From: Flavobacteriales bacterium
GTDB taxonomy: Bacteria > Bacteroidota > Bacteroidia > Flavobacteriales_F > PHOS-HE28
NCBI GenBank assembly: GCA_020635695.1
Contig: JACJZH010000013.1
Location: 21,501-85,500 of the forward strand
Length of the DNA: 64,000 nt
Direction of reading: 5' to 3'
The notes under the pieces were generated by a model. The model did not search any database. It was not told the origin of the DNA and saw only the letters and a list, made by a program, of their open reading frames with translations. Below are positions 26,090 through 34,921 of the stretch, one piece after another. The position numbers and the translations under genes were made by a program. Numbering within the stretch: the first letter of the stretch is position 1; every line of letters begins with the position of its first letter.

Positions 26090-27585
26090 AGTGGCTGCTC
26101 GTTGGGGTGTTGTGTGGTGGTGTGACTAGCCTTTCCGCCCAACCACCCTCGGTCTGGTCGCGTACCTATGATGAGCTACAGATGACCGAACAAGTGGGCG
26201 GAGTGGTGTGCCTGCCCGATACCACCTATCGCTTCATTTCCTCATGGTCCACTAGTGGTTCGGGAAGACTCAGGCCCACTGCGGTCGATCAGCTTGGTGA
26301 TACCCTTTGGCGCACTCCTACGCAGAATCCCAATGCGCGATATACCCCGGGAATAGCCAAAGTGGTCGAGCATCGTATGGATTCAACACTACTGTGGGCG
26401 GGAGCCGTGTTGGCCATCGGGTCGAACCTGCCGGATGGTGCCCTGCACTGTTTTTCTGATGCTGGCGACAGCCTATGGCTACGCGTCTATGCAACCCCTG
26501 GATTCGATGGATTCAATGGCATGGCCATGGTTGCGGACGGGAGTGCCTTACTGGCGGGGGTGTATGCGGTGGACGGAAGCTCCCCAAGCGATGCCTACGC
26601 CGTGCGTGTGGATGCCAACGGGGACACGCTCTGGACCCGGACCTACGGTGGCCCCAACACCACCGAGAATGCCTTCTGCGCGCGACCCACACCGGATGGC
26701 GGGTTCATCCTGAGTGGCTACCAGGTGCTGCCGGGCAACGACTACGAGATGCTCCTGCTGAAGCTGGACAGTGCGGGCAACCTGGAGTGGCAGGAGCACT
26801 ACGGCAGTCCCTGGGTGGACAACGCGGCCTTTGTGGAGGTGCTGCCGCAGGGCGGGTACATCATGGCCGGAGGGGAGCGGCTGAGCGCTACAGCACAGAA
26901 GCGGCCCGTCTTGTACCGGCTCGATGAACAGGGTACCGAGATCTGGTCGGTCGTATATGATGAAGAGCCGGACCGAAGTGTCTTGTTCACCGTACCTGTT
27001 CACATGGAGGACGGCGGGTTCGCCGTGGCCGGTGATCGCAACTTTGGTTCGCAGACGCATGGCCTGCTGCTGCGTACGGACAGCCTGGGCAGCATGCTGT
27101 GGAAGCGGACGTACAGCACCAACGCCGTTCGTGACCACTACATCTACGACCTGCGGCGCACGCTGGACGGGGGCTTCATCATGGCGGGCACCGCCTGGGA
27201 CAGCCTGTTGGTGAGCCAGGACGCCTGGCTGATCAAGACCGACAGCTTCGGGTGCCTGGTGCCGGGCTGCCAGATCTTCGACGGCCTGCAGGAGCAGCTC
27301 ACCGACCTGTCCGCTTCGCTGGCGATCTACCCCAACCCCGCGCAGGACCACGTGAACGTACGGCTGGAACTGCCGGCCACCCTGCGCGTGCAGGGCCCCC
27401 TGCGCCTGGCCGTCACCAGCCTGGACGGCCGCCTGGTGCATGAACGGCAGGTGCCCCTCACCTTCGGCCCCGTGCCCACTACGAACTGCCTATTACCCAC
27501 CGCCTCCTGGCCTTCCGGCACCTACTTCGTACACCTGCTGGAGGGCACGCGCTGGCTGGCGGGGGGGAAGGTGGTCAGGGAATGA
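26086..27585 (+). CDS. T9SS-secreted repeat protein, tandem copy A
   Basis: 499 residues. The signal peptide MKWLLVGVLCGGVTSLSAQ is followed by beta-propeller-like repeats with the motif D-x-x-G-D-T-LW-x-R-x-YGG and DGGFILSG, then a T9SS type A sorting domain from about residue 410 (LAIYPNPAQDHVNVRLELP, SGTYFVHLLEG). It should be exported to the cell surface. The ATG overlaps the aroB stop codon. Copy B at 27674 shares long, nearly identical DNA blocks (233 bp without a change at 26641-26873; two differences in 330 bp at 27130-27459 counting both ends), while the N-terminal third and a central segment are strongly diverged and more AT-rich. No function is known. Confidence 0.88.
   Translation: MKWLLVGVLCGGVTSLSAQPPSVWSRTYDELQMTEQVGGVVCLPDTTYRFISSWSTSGSGRLRPTAVDQLGDTLWRTPTQNPNARYTPGIAKVVEHRMDSTLLWAGAVLAIGSNLPDGALHCFSDAGDSLWLRVYATPGFDGFNGMAMVADGSALLAGVYAVDGSSPSDAYAVRVDANGDTLWTRTYGGPNTTENAFCARPTPDGGFILSGYQVLPGNDYEMLLLKLDSAGNLEWQEHYGSPWVDNAAFVEVLPQGGYIMAGGERLSATAQKRPVLYRLDEQGTEIWSVVYDEEPDRSVLFTVPVHMEDGGFAVAGDRNFGSQTHGLLLRTDSLGSMLWKRTYSTNAVRDHYIYDLRRTLDGGFIMAGTAWDSLLVSQDAWLIKTDSFGCLVPGCQIFDGLQEQLTDLSASLAIYPNPAQDHVNVRLELPATLRVQGPLRLAVTSLDGRLVHERQVPLTFGPVPTTNCLLPTASWPSGTYFVHLLEGTRWLAGGKVVRE
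26641..26873 (+). repeat. Block 1 of the cargo-pair duplication, copy A
   Basis: 233 bases identical to 28220-28452 (offset 1579). Just outside the block, substitutions appear at once on both sides. Confidence 0.95.
27130..27459 (+). repeat. Block 2 of the cargo-pair duplication, copy A
   Basis: 330 bases matching 28712-29041 (offset 1582) with a single change at 27274. It encodes the last propeller repeat and most of the T9SS tail. Confidence 0.95.
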
Positions 27586-27673
27586 GGGTCGTTCCGGATT
27601 ACCTTCCGTTCCCATGGACCGCGGTACCCAGGCCACACTGCCCTGTTCACTGGAACAGAACGCTGGAAGTGCC

Positions 27674-29170
27674 ATGAAGTGGCTGCTCGTTGGGCTGTTG
27701 TGTGGCGGTGTGCAGGTGATGCTGGCGCAGCCGACCCAAGGGTGGATGTACACCTATGATGACAGCGTCCGGACCAACGGGATCAGCAGTGTGGTCATTG
27801 AGCCGGATAGCGGGTATGTCTTCATCAATGTCACGTTCCTCAGCAACCCGGGAAGATCAACGTGGACCAGGGTCTCTGCGGATGGTGTCCTTGATTCATC
27901 CGTGCTCCTACGAGATAGCATCGGGGGCTTCCAGGGGGGCGGTTCACATAGCGTTGAGCGCCGTGATGATGGAAGCCTATGGTTCGCAGGAGGCAGGGTC
28001 TACTTCACTGGGACCCAACCTGATGGGCAATTGATCTGCTTCGATGAGCATGGTGATACGCTGTGGACACAGAGGTACGGCGGCCCAGGGTTTGAAGCAT
28101 TGAACGGGTTGGCATTGACCAGCGATGGTGGAGCATTGGCCGCAGGTGTCCGCCAGACCACCCAAAGCGATGCCTACGCCGTGCGTGTGGACGCCAATGG
28201 GGACACGCTCTGGACCCGCACCTACGGTGGCCCCAACACCACCGAGAATGCCTTCTGCGCGCGACCCACACCGGATGGCGGGTTCATCCTGAGTGGCTAC
28301 CAGGTGCTGCCGGGCAACGACTACGAGATGCTCCTGCTGAAGCTGGACAGTGCGGGCAACCTGGAGTGGCAGGAGCACTACGGCAGTCCCTGGGTGGACA
28401 ACGCGGCCTTTGTGGAGGTGCTGCCGCAGGGCGGGTACATCATGGCCGGAGGAGAGCGGATAAGTGCGGGTCAGGAACGTTTTCCTGTTCTGTACAGGCT
28501 TGAGGAGGACGGTTCGGTGGTCTGGTCTCAGAACTATGAAGACAGTACGCTCTTTGTCTTTTTCAGTGTACCTGTCCTCATGAGCGATGGGGGGTATGCG
28601 ATCTCAGGCGGTGGATACGACTGGGACAATGACAATCGCACCGGCATCCTCATGCGCACCGACAGCCTGGGCAACACGCTGTGGAAGCGCAGTTACAGCA
28701 CGAACGCCGTCCGTGACCACTACATCTACGACCTGCGGCGCACGCTGGACGGGGGCTTCATCATGGCGGGCACCGCCTGGGACAGCCTGTTGGTGAGCCA
28801 GGACGCCTGGCTGATCAAGACCGACAGCTTCGGGTGCCTGGTGCCGGGCTGCCAGGTCTTCGACGGCCTGCAGGAGCAGCTCACCGACCTGTCCGCTTCG
28901 CTGGCGATCTACCCCAACCCCGCGCAGGACCACGTGAACGTACGGCTGGAACTGCCGGCCACCCTGCGCGTGCAGGGCCCCCTGCGCCTGGCCGTCACCA
29001 GCCTGGACGGCCGCCTGGTGCATGAACGGCAGGTGCCCCTCGCCTTCGGCCCACTGCCCTTTGCGAACTGCCTATTGCCCACTGCCTCCTGGCCTTCCGG
29101 CACCTACTTCGTACACCTGCTGGAGGGCACGCGCTGGCTGGCGGGGGGGAAGGTGGTGGTCTCCCGGTAG
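27674..29170 (+). CDS. T9SS-secreted repeat protein, tandem copy B
   Basis: 498 residues, the tandem paralog of copy A: signal peptide MKWLLVGLLCGGVQVMLAQ, propeller-like repeats (SDAYAVRVDANGDTLWTRTY, DGGFILSGYQ), and a T9SS type A sorting domain. Central residues about 80-160 and 260-310 differ from copy A in sequence and base composition, while the flanking blocks are nearly identical DNA. The last codons (VVVSR, stop TAG) differ from copy A and merge with the -7 box of aroA. The 88-bp gap from copy A repeats the leader GGAAGTGCC before the ATG. Confidence 0.88.
   Translation: MKWLLVGLLCGGVQVMLAQPTQGWMYTYDDSVRTNGISSVVIEPDSGYVFINVTFLSNPGRSTWTRVSADGVLDSSVLLRDSIGGFQGGGSHSVERRDDGSLWFAGGRVYFTGTQPDGQLICFDEHGDTLWTQRYGGPGFEALNGLALTSDGGALAAGVRQTTQSDAYAVRVDANGDTLWTRTYGGPNTTENAFCARPTPDGGFILSGYQVLPGNDYEMLLLKLDSAGNLEWQEHYGSPWVDNAAFVEVLPQGGYIMAGGERISAGQERFPVLYRLEEDGSVVWSQNYEDSTLFVFFSVPVLMSDGGYAISGGGYDWDNDNRTGILMRTDSLGNTLWKRSYSTNAVRDHYIYDLRRTLDGGFIMAGTAWDSLLVSQDAWLIKTDSFGCLVPGCQVFDGLQEQLTDLSASLAIYPNPAQDHVNVRLELPATLRVQGPLRLAVTSLDGRLVHERQVPLAFGPLPFANCLLPTASWPSGTYFVHLLEGTRWLAGGKVVVSR
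28220..28452 (+). repeat. Block 1 of the cargo-pair duplication, copy B
   Basis: 233 bases identical to 26641-26873. Confidence 0.95.
28712..29041 (+). repeat. Block 2 of the cargo-pair duplication, copy B
   Basis: 330 bases matching 27130-27459 with one change. Confidence 0.95.
29053..29087 (+). repeat. Five heptamer repeats (ACTGCCY-like) inside the T9SS tail
   Basis: The units ACTGCCC, TTTGCGA, ACTGCCT, ATTGCCC and ACTGCCT follow each other inside the coding region of copy B. The same place in copy A (27474-27507) holds a more decayed version. The tract encodes a loop before the final strands of the sorting domain. Confidence 0.7.
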
Positions 29171-29175
29171 CTTTG
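29168..29175 (+). promoter_or_regulatory. -7-like box TAGCTTTG of aroA, overlapping a stop codon
   Basis: TAGCTTTG is a perfect TAnnTTTG match. Its first three bases are the TAG stop codon of the T9SS cargo gene copy B. The preferred aroA GTG start lies 6 bases after the box. Confidence 0.6.
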
Positions 29176-29181
29176 CCGGCC

Positions 29182-30387
29182 GTGGTCACCCTGCATCCGC
29201 CATCGGGTCCCGTTCGTGCGCGCATCGCGCTGCCCGGCAGCAAGAGCGTGGCCAACCGTGCGCTGGTGTGCGCGGCGCTGGCTGGCGAAACGTCCGTGGT
29301 GAAGGGTCTTCCCGCAGCGACCGACACCCGGATCCTGCAGCAGCTGTTGCAGGAACGCCCTGCCAGGATGCACTGCGGGCTGGGCGGTACCACGCTGCGG
29401 TTCGCGCTGGCCTGGGCGGCGGTGCAGGAAGGGGAGGAGCGGCTGGTGACCGGCGAAGCGGCCCTGCTGGCGAGGCCCCACCACGGCCTGGTGCAGGCGC
29501 TCTGCGAACTGGGCGCGGCGATCGACACCACGGCCTCCGGGTTCGTGGTGAAGGGCCGGCGCTTGCGGGGCGGGCCACTGGTCCTGGATTCCCCGCCCAG
29601 CAGCCAGTTCCTGAGCGCGCTGATGCTCGTGGCGCCAAGCTTCGAACAAGGTCTGGAGCTGCGCTGGACAGGCCGGCAGCTTTCACGCCCGTACGTACAC
29701 ATGACCGCCGCCGTGATGCAGGCGTTCGGGGTAAAGGTGGAAGCCAACGAGGACGTGATCCGGGTCCTTCCGGGAACCTACGCACCCGAGACCTTCACCG
29801 TGCCACCCGACTGGAGCGCAGCAGCGTTCTGGTTCCAGGTGGCGGCCCTGGTGCCAGGGTCCGAATTGCTGCTGGAAGGCCTCCGCGACGATGGCCTGCA
29901 GGGCGATGCGCAGGCGGCGGTCTTGTTCGCCCCGTGGACGACCACGGAGCAGCAAGGGGAAGGACTGCTGGTGAAGCACCGTTCCGGGGGAAAGGAGCAA
30001 CACCGTTCCGACCTGCGGGACACCCCGGACCTCTTCCAGCCGCTGGCCATGACCTGCGCGGGGCGGGGGGAAGGCGCCGTCCTCACCGGACTGGACAACC
30101 TGCATCTGAAGGAAAGCGACCGGCTGGCCGCCGTGCAGGAAGCGCTGGAACGCCTGGGGGCGCAGGTGCAGGTGGAGGGTGGCACGTTCACCCTGGAAGC
30201 GGGACAGCTTTCCACGGCACCCGAAGCGCCCTTCGATCCGCAACACGACCACCGCATGGCCATGTCGCTCGCGCCCCTGGCGGCGGTGTGCGGTGCGCTG
30301 CGGATCACCGATCCGGAGGTGGTCGCCAAGAGCTACCCGGCCTTCTGGCGGCACCTGGAGCAGGCCGGCTTCCGCGTGGAGCGGTGA
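29182..30387 (+). CDS. aroA: 3-phosphoshikimate 1-carboxyvinyltransferase (EPSP synthase)
   Basis: About 401 residues from a GTG at 29182; a TTG at 29173 is in frame but inside the -7 box. Substrate-binding PGSKSVANRAL (Lys and Ser), GTTLRF, SSQFLSALM, the catalytic Asp in DTPDLFQPLAM, KESDRL and DHRMAMSLA are present. The enzyme joins PEP to shikimate 3-phosphate. The sequence is somewhat shorter than the 427-residue E. coli enzyme and belongs to a divergent Bacteroidota group. It is separated from aroB by the two cargo genes. Confidence 0.92.
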   Translation: MVTLHPPSGPVRARIALPGSKSVANRALVCAALAGETSVVKGLPAATDTRILQQLLQERPARMHCGLGGTTLRFALAWAAVQEGEERLVTGEAALLARPHHGLVQALCELGAAIDTTASGFVVKGRRLRGGPLVLDSPPSSQFLSALMLVAPSFEQGLELRWTGRQLSRPYVHMTAAVMQAFGVKVEANEDVIRVLPGTYAPETFTVPPDWSAAAFWFQVAALVPGSELLLEGLRDDGLQGDAQAAVLFAPWTTTEQQGEGLLVKHRSGGKEQHRSDLRDTPDLFQPLAMTCAGRGEGAVLTGLDNLHLKESDRLAAVQEALERLGAQVQVEGGTFTLEAGQLSTAPEAPFDPQHDHRMAMSLAPLAAVCGALRITDPEVVAKSYPAFWRHLEQAGFRVER

Positions 30388-30400
30388 AGCGGCGATCCGC

Positions 30401-30408
30401 TACTTTCG
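30401..30408 (+). promoter_or_regulatory. -7-like box TACTTTCG of the sortilin-like gene
   Basis: TACTTTCG, 18 bases before the ATG at 30427 and 13 bases after the aroA stop codon. Confidence 0.5.
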
Positions 30409-30426
30409 GGCAAAGCCCTGTACCGC

Positions 30427-33180
30427 ATGTTCCGAAGTCCCCTGGTGGTGGCGCTGGCCGCCCTGCTGTTCTCCGCCTGTTCCGACCAGCGTCCCGGTGA
30501 AGCGCCCATGGGCGTGGAGGACCACGACGGCCGCCGTGCGTGGGAGCATGCGCGCCTGCACGACCCCGCCACCGGCGAGATCCCGCGCGACATCCGGCGG
30601 TTGGAGCTGGCCTTCGCCAAGACGCTTCCGCACCGCAGCGGGCCGAAGAGCCTGACCTGGACGGCACGGGGCCCGCGCGATCGGGGTGGCCGCACCCGCG
30701 GCTTCGGCATCGACATCACCGACCCCAACGTGCTCGTGGCGGGAAGCGTCACCGGCGGCATCTGGCGCAGCACCGATGCGGGGCAGAGCTGGCAGAAGAC
30801 GCTGGCCCCGGCCTTCATCCAGAACATCAGCTGCCTGTCGCAGGACGTGCGCTCCGGCCAGGAGCAGACCTGGTACGCGGGCACCGGCGAGAACTACGGC
30901 GTGGTGAGCGGCACCAGCTTCAGCGCCCTGCTGCCCGGCGATGGCATCTTCAAGAGCACCGACGGCGGGCAGAGCTGGAGCCACCTGGCCAGCACCACCA
31001 TCAACGAGCCGCAGGAGTACACCCGCAACGGCTCCTTCAAGCAGGTGAACGCCGTGCTGGTGGACCCCACCCGCAACGACAGCGACGTGGTGCTGGCGGC
31101 GGTGCTCAACGGCATCTTCCGCAGCAACGACGGCGGGGACACCTGGCGCCCGGTGCTCGGGCTGGACACCACGATCAGCAACGTATCCACCTACACGGAC
31201 ATCCAGGTGACGCCCGATGGGGTGTGGTACGCGGCGGTGAGCAACGCCGGTCCTGCGGAAGGGCTGTGGCGCAGCACGGACGGGATCGCCTGGACGGCCA
31301 TCACGCCCGTGGGCTTTCCGGCCAACCCGCAGCGGTGCGTGCTGGCGATCGACCCCACGGACACCGACATCGTGTACTGGTTCCTGGAGTCGCCGGGAAC
31401 GGGCACCAACGGCCACTCCCTGTGGAAGTACACCTACCTGAGCGGCGATGGCAGCGGTGCAGGCGGGGACTGGGAGAACCGCAGCGCCAACCTGCCGAAC
31501 AGTCCCTGTACCGGCTACTTCGACTTCGACTTCGGGCCGATCAACACGCAGAGCGGCTACGACATGTGCATCGCGGTGGACCCCACCGACCCGGACGTGC
31601 TCTACATCGGCGGCACCAACGTGTACCGCAGCCTCAACGCCTTCGCCACCGGCGACAGCACCGCCTGGATCGGGGGCTACAAGTGCACGCCGAACGATCC
31701 GAAGGACTACGTGTACGACGGTCACCACCCCGACCAGCACAGCCTGCACTTCGACCCGGCGGACCCGACGCGCCTGTACAGCACGCACGACGGCGGCGTA
31801 AGCGTGACCACCGATGCGCTGGCCGACAGCGTGGTTTGGACCTCGATCAACGATGGCTACATCAGCTCGCAGTTCTACACCATCCACCTGGAGGAGGGTG
31901 CGGCCACGGGTCCGCACCTGATCGGCGGCACGCAGGATAACGGCACCTGGTACACGGACAGCAGCGACCCCAACGACAACTGGCACTACGTGCACCAGGA
32001 CGACGGCGCCTACGCCGGCCTGCCGGAAGGGCGTCCCTTCATCCTGGCCACCAGCCAGCGGGGGCGGTTGTACAAGAAGACCGTGGACGCCAACGGTACG
32101 GTGACCGGCTTCGAGCGCATCGATCCGGACGATGCCGGCAACGGCTACAACTTCATCAACCAGCACGTGCTGGACCCGCAGGACAACAACGTGATCTACT
32201 ACGTGTACGCCAACCGCGTGTACCGCAACACGGACCTGGCCGGCATCCCCGTCACCGGCAACTACTACGACCCGATCGGCACCAACTGGGAGGAGGTGGA
32301 TGGCGCGCGCCTGAACGCCGTGCAGCGGATCAGCGCACTGGACATCAGCCTGGCGGCGCCGGACGTGCTGTTCTACGGCATCACCGGCAAGCGCGTGTAC
32401 CGCTGCGACAGCCTGTGGACCAACCCGACGAAGACCGACATCACCGCCACGGAGCTGCCGGCGGCCTACGTGAGCTGCCTGGCGCCCAACGACCTGAACG
32501 CCGACGAATGGCTGCTGACCTACAGCAACTACGGCGTGAAGAGCGTGTGGCACACCACCGATGGCGGTTCCACCTGGACCAGCGTGAGCGGCAACCTGGA
32601 GCAGAACCCCGATGGCAGTGGCAACGGCCCGGCCGTGTTCTGGGGGTTGATCTACCCCACCTTCAACGGCACGGCCGACCGCTACTTCGTGGGCACCAGC
32701 ACCGGCCTCTACAGCACCGACCTGCTGGACGGCGACAACACGATCTGGGAGCAGGAAGGCGCCACCAGCATCGGCAACATCCCGGTGAACATGATGACGG
32801 CGCGCAACAGCGACGGCACCATCGCCATCGCCACGCACGGCAATGGGGTGTACTCCTCCAACCTGCCCGCGGCCCCCATCGGCATCGCGGACCCGGAGGG
32901 CGTGCTGGCCTTGTCGCCGCCCTGGCCCAACCCCGCCCCGGACCACGTCACCTTCACGCTATACACGCCCACGGCGTTACGCACGCATGAGGTGCGCGTG
33001 GTGGACCTGGGTGGCCGCACGGTGCTGCGCAGAAGCCTGGGCGGTCTGCCGCGCGGCAACAGCACCTGGCACTGGGACCTGAGGGGCGATGGGGGTGCTC
33101 GCGTTCCGGCTGGTACCTACCTGGTGGTGTTCTCCGGGACCGACGGCTCCCGCGTGCAGGCCCGTGTGATCGTTCCCTGA
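30427..33180 (+). CDS. Sortilin/BNR-repeat secreted protein with T9SS tail
   Basis: 917 residues. The N-terminus is a signal peptide ending in LLFSACSDQ, a likely lipobox. Most of the protein (about 75-820) consists of repeats with the Asp-box pattern S-T-D-G-G-x-x-W (STDAGQSW, STDGGQSW, SNDGGDTW, TTDGGSTW), as in Vps10/sortilin-like ten-bladed propellers. The C-terminus (about 830-917) is a sorting domain of the FlgD-like type: PPWPNPAPDHVTFTLYTP, VVDLGGRTVLRR, VPAGTYLVVFSG. It should be a surface or secreted protein; the cargo function is unknown. Having both lipobox and T9SS tail is notable. Confidence 0.86.
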   Translation: MFRSPLVVALAALLFSACSDQRPGEAPMGVEDHDGRRAWEHARLHDPATGEIPRDIRRLELAFAKTLPHRSGPKSLTWTARGPRDRGGRTRGFGIDITDPNVLVAGSVTGGIWRSTDAGQSWQKTLAPAFIQNISCLSQDVRSGQEQTWYAGTGENYGVVSGTSFSALLPGDGIFKSTDGGQSWSHLASTTINEPQEYTRNGSFKQVNAVLVDPTRNDSDVVLAAVLNGIFRSNDGGDTWRPVLGLDTTISNVSTYTDIQVTPDGVWYAAVSNAGPAEGLWRSTDGIAWTAITPVGFPANPQRCVLAIDPTDTDIVYWFLESPGTGTNGHSLWKYTYLSGDGSGAGGDWENRSANLPNSPCTGYFDFDFGPINTQSGYDMCIAVDPTDPDVLYIGGTNVYRSLNAFATGDSTAWIGGYKCTPNDPKDYVYDGHHPDQHSLHFDPADPTRLYSTHDGGVSVTTDALADSVVWTSINDGYISSQFYTIHLEEGAATGPHLIGGTQDNGTWYTDSSDPNDNWHYVHQDDGAYAGLPEGRPFILATSQRGRLYKKTVDANGTVTGFERIDPDDAGNGYNFINQHVLDPQDNNVIYYVYANRVYRNTDLAGIPVTGNYYDPIGTNWEEVDGARLNAVQRISALDISLAAPDVLFYGITGKRVYRCDSLWTNPTKTDITATELPAAYVSCLAPNDLNADEWLLTYSNYGVKSVWHTTDGGSTWTSVSGNLEQNPDGSGNGPAVFWGLIYPTFNGTADRYFVGTSTGLYSTDLLDGDNTIWEQEGATSIGNIPVNMMTARNSDGTIAIATHGNGVYSSNLPAAPIGIADPEGVLALSPPWPNPAPDHVTFTLYTPTALRTHEVRVVDLGGRTVLRRSLGGLPRGNSTWHWDLRGDGGARVPAGTYLVVFSGTDGSRVQARVIVP

Positions 33181-33205
33181 GCAACTTCCGTACGCGACCA
33201 TCCGC

Positions 33206-33213
33206 TAGCTTCG
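33206..33213 (+). promoter_or_regulatory. -7-like box TAGCTTCG of the formate-THF ligase gene
   Basis: TAGCTTCG, 22 bases before the ATG at 33236, in the 55-bp gap. Confidence 0.5.
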
Positions 33214-33235
33214 CCCGACCACGCAAGGAACCACC

Positions 33236-34912
33236 ATGGCATTCCCCTCCGACCTCGAGATCGCCCAGCAGGCCAAGCCACATCCCATTTCGGCCATCGG
33301 TGCCCGCCTCGGCATCGACCCCGACCTGCTGGAGCCCTACGGCCACTTCAAGGCCAAGCTCCCGCTGCACCTGATCAACGAGCACCGGGCCTCGCTCGGC
33401 AAGCTGATCCTGGTCACGGCGATCAGTCCCACGCCGGCCGGTGAAGGCAAGACCACCACCAGCATCGGGCTGAACGAGGGTCTGAACAAGCTGGGGAAGA
33501 AGAGCGTGGTGGTGCTTCGCGAACCGTCCCTGGGGCCGGTCTTCGGCATGAAGGGCGGCGCTGCCGGCGGTGGCTACGCGCAGGTGGTGCCCATGGAGGA
33601 CATCAACCTGCATTTCACGGGCGACTTCGCGGCCATCGAGAAGGCGAACAACCTGCTGAGCGCGCTGATCGACAACAACCTGCAGAACCGGCAGCATGGC
33701 CTGGGCCTCGACCCGCGCACCATCAAGTGGAAGCGGGTGATGGACATGAACGACCGCGCCCTGCGCCAGATCGTGATCGGGCTCGGAGGCACGGGCAACG
33801 GCATCCCGCGCGAGGACGGCTTCGACATCACCCCCGCCAGCGAAGTGATGGCCATCCTCTGCCTGGCGCGCGACATCGCCGACCTGAAGGAGCGGTTGGG
33901 CAACATCTACGTGGGACAGACCTTCGACCGCAAGCCCATCTATGCCCGCGACCTGAAGGCGGAAGGCGCCATGGCCCTGCTGTTGAAGGACGCCATCAAG
34001 CCGAACCTGGTGCAGACCCTGGAGGGGAACCCGGCGATCCTGCACGGTGGTCCCTTCGCCAACATCGCGCAGGGCGTGAACAGCGTGCTGGCCACGCGCA
34101 TGGGCCTGAGCCTGGGCGACTACGTGGTGACCGAGGCCGGCTTCGGGGCCGATCTGGGCGCGGAGAAGTTCTTCGACATCAAGTGCCGTGCTGCGGGATT
34201 GAAGCCGCGTGCCGCCGTGATCGTGGCCACCATCCGGGCGCTGCGCTTCCACGGAGGGGCCGCCAAGGACGAGGTGAATACCGCCGATGTCGCCAAGGTG
34301 AAGGCCGGCCTGGCCAACCTGGAACGGCACATCCAGAACGTGGCCAAGTTCGGCGTGAAGGCGGTCGTGGCCATCAACCATTTCCCCACCGACACCGAGG
34401 AGGAGATCGCCCTCGTGCAGGAGCGCTGCGCCGCCCTAGGCACCGAGGCCGTCCTGGCCAGGGGCTTCGCCGAAGGCGGCAAGGGCATGACCGATCTGGC
34501 CGAGGCCGTGCTGCGCGTGGCCGACTCCGGCGAGAGCACCTTCCACCCGCTCTATGAACTGGAGATGAGCGTGGAAGGCAAGATCGAGACGATCGCCCGC
34601 GAGATCTACCGCGCGGACCGCGTGGTGTACGGCAGCGATGCCCAGGTGGCCCTGCGCCGGATCAAGTCCCTCGGGTTGGAGGGCCTGCCCGTGTGCATGG
34701 CCAAGACGCAGTACAGCTTCAGCGACGACCCCACGTTGCTCGGCGCACCCACGGGCTTCAAGGTCACGGTGAAGGACATCGAGATCGCGGCCGGTGCAGG
34801 CTTCGTGATCCCCATCCTGGGCAAGATGATGCGCATGCCGGGCCTGCCTGCGGTGCCTGCCGCGGAAGGCATGGACATCGACGCGGAAGGCAGGATCAGC
34901 GGGCTCAGCTGA
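33236..34912 (+). CDS. fhs: Formate--tetrahydrofolate ligase
   Basis: 558 residues, the family length. The P-loop TPAGEGKTTTSIGL is at about residues 66-79; EPSLGPVFGMKGGAAGGGYAQ and INLHFTGDF follow, then PNLVQTLEGNPAILHGGPFAN and the C-terminal KTQYSFSDDP. The enzyme makes 10-formyl-THF from formate, THF and ATP and feeds purine and one-carbon metabolism. It stands as a single gene with its own -7 box, converging with a small exported protein gene 9 bases downstream. Confidence 0.97.
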   Translation: MAFPSDLEIAQQAKPHPISAIGARLGIDPDLLEPYGHFKAKLPLHLINEHRASLGKLILVTAISPTPAGEGKTTTSIGLNEGLNKLGKKSVVVLREPSLGPVFGMKGGAAGGGYAQVVPMEDINLHFTGDFAAIEKANNLLSALIDNNLQNRQHGLGLDPRTIKWKRVMDMNDRALRQIVIGLGGTGNGIPREDGFDITPASEVMAILCLARDIADLKERLGNIYVGQTFDRKPIYARDLKAEGAMALLLKDAIKPNLVQTLEGNPAILHGGPFANIAQGVNSVLATRMGLSLGDYVVTEAGFGADLGAEKFFDIKCRAAGLKPRAAVIVATIRALRFHGGAAKDEVNTADVAKVKAGLANLERHIQNVAKFGVKAVVAINHFPTDTEEEIALVQERCAALGTEAVLARGFAEGGKGMTDLAEAVLRVADSGESTFHPLYELEMSVEGKIETIAREIYRADRVVYGSDAQVALRRIKSLGLEGLPVCMAKTQYSFSDDPTLLGAPTGFKVTVKDIEIAAGAGFVIPILGKMMRMPGLPAVPAAEGMDIDAEGRISGLS

Positions 34913-34921
34913 GCGCGGCGA

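Noticed and set aside
26086..29170. Insertion sequence or composite transposon carrying the cargo pair
   Set aside because: No transposase, terminal inverted repeats or target-site duplication were seen at the borders of the duplicated stretch.
30400..32946. 848-codon open frame antisense to the sortilin-like gene
   Set aside because: Low-complexity Val/His/Gly/Arg composition with no motif. The plus-strand frame has Asp-box repeats, signal peptide and sorting tail.
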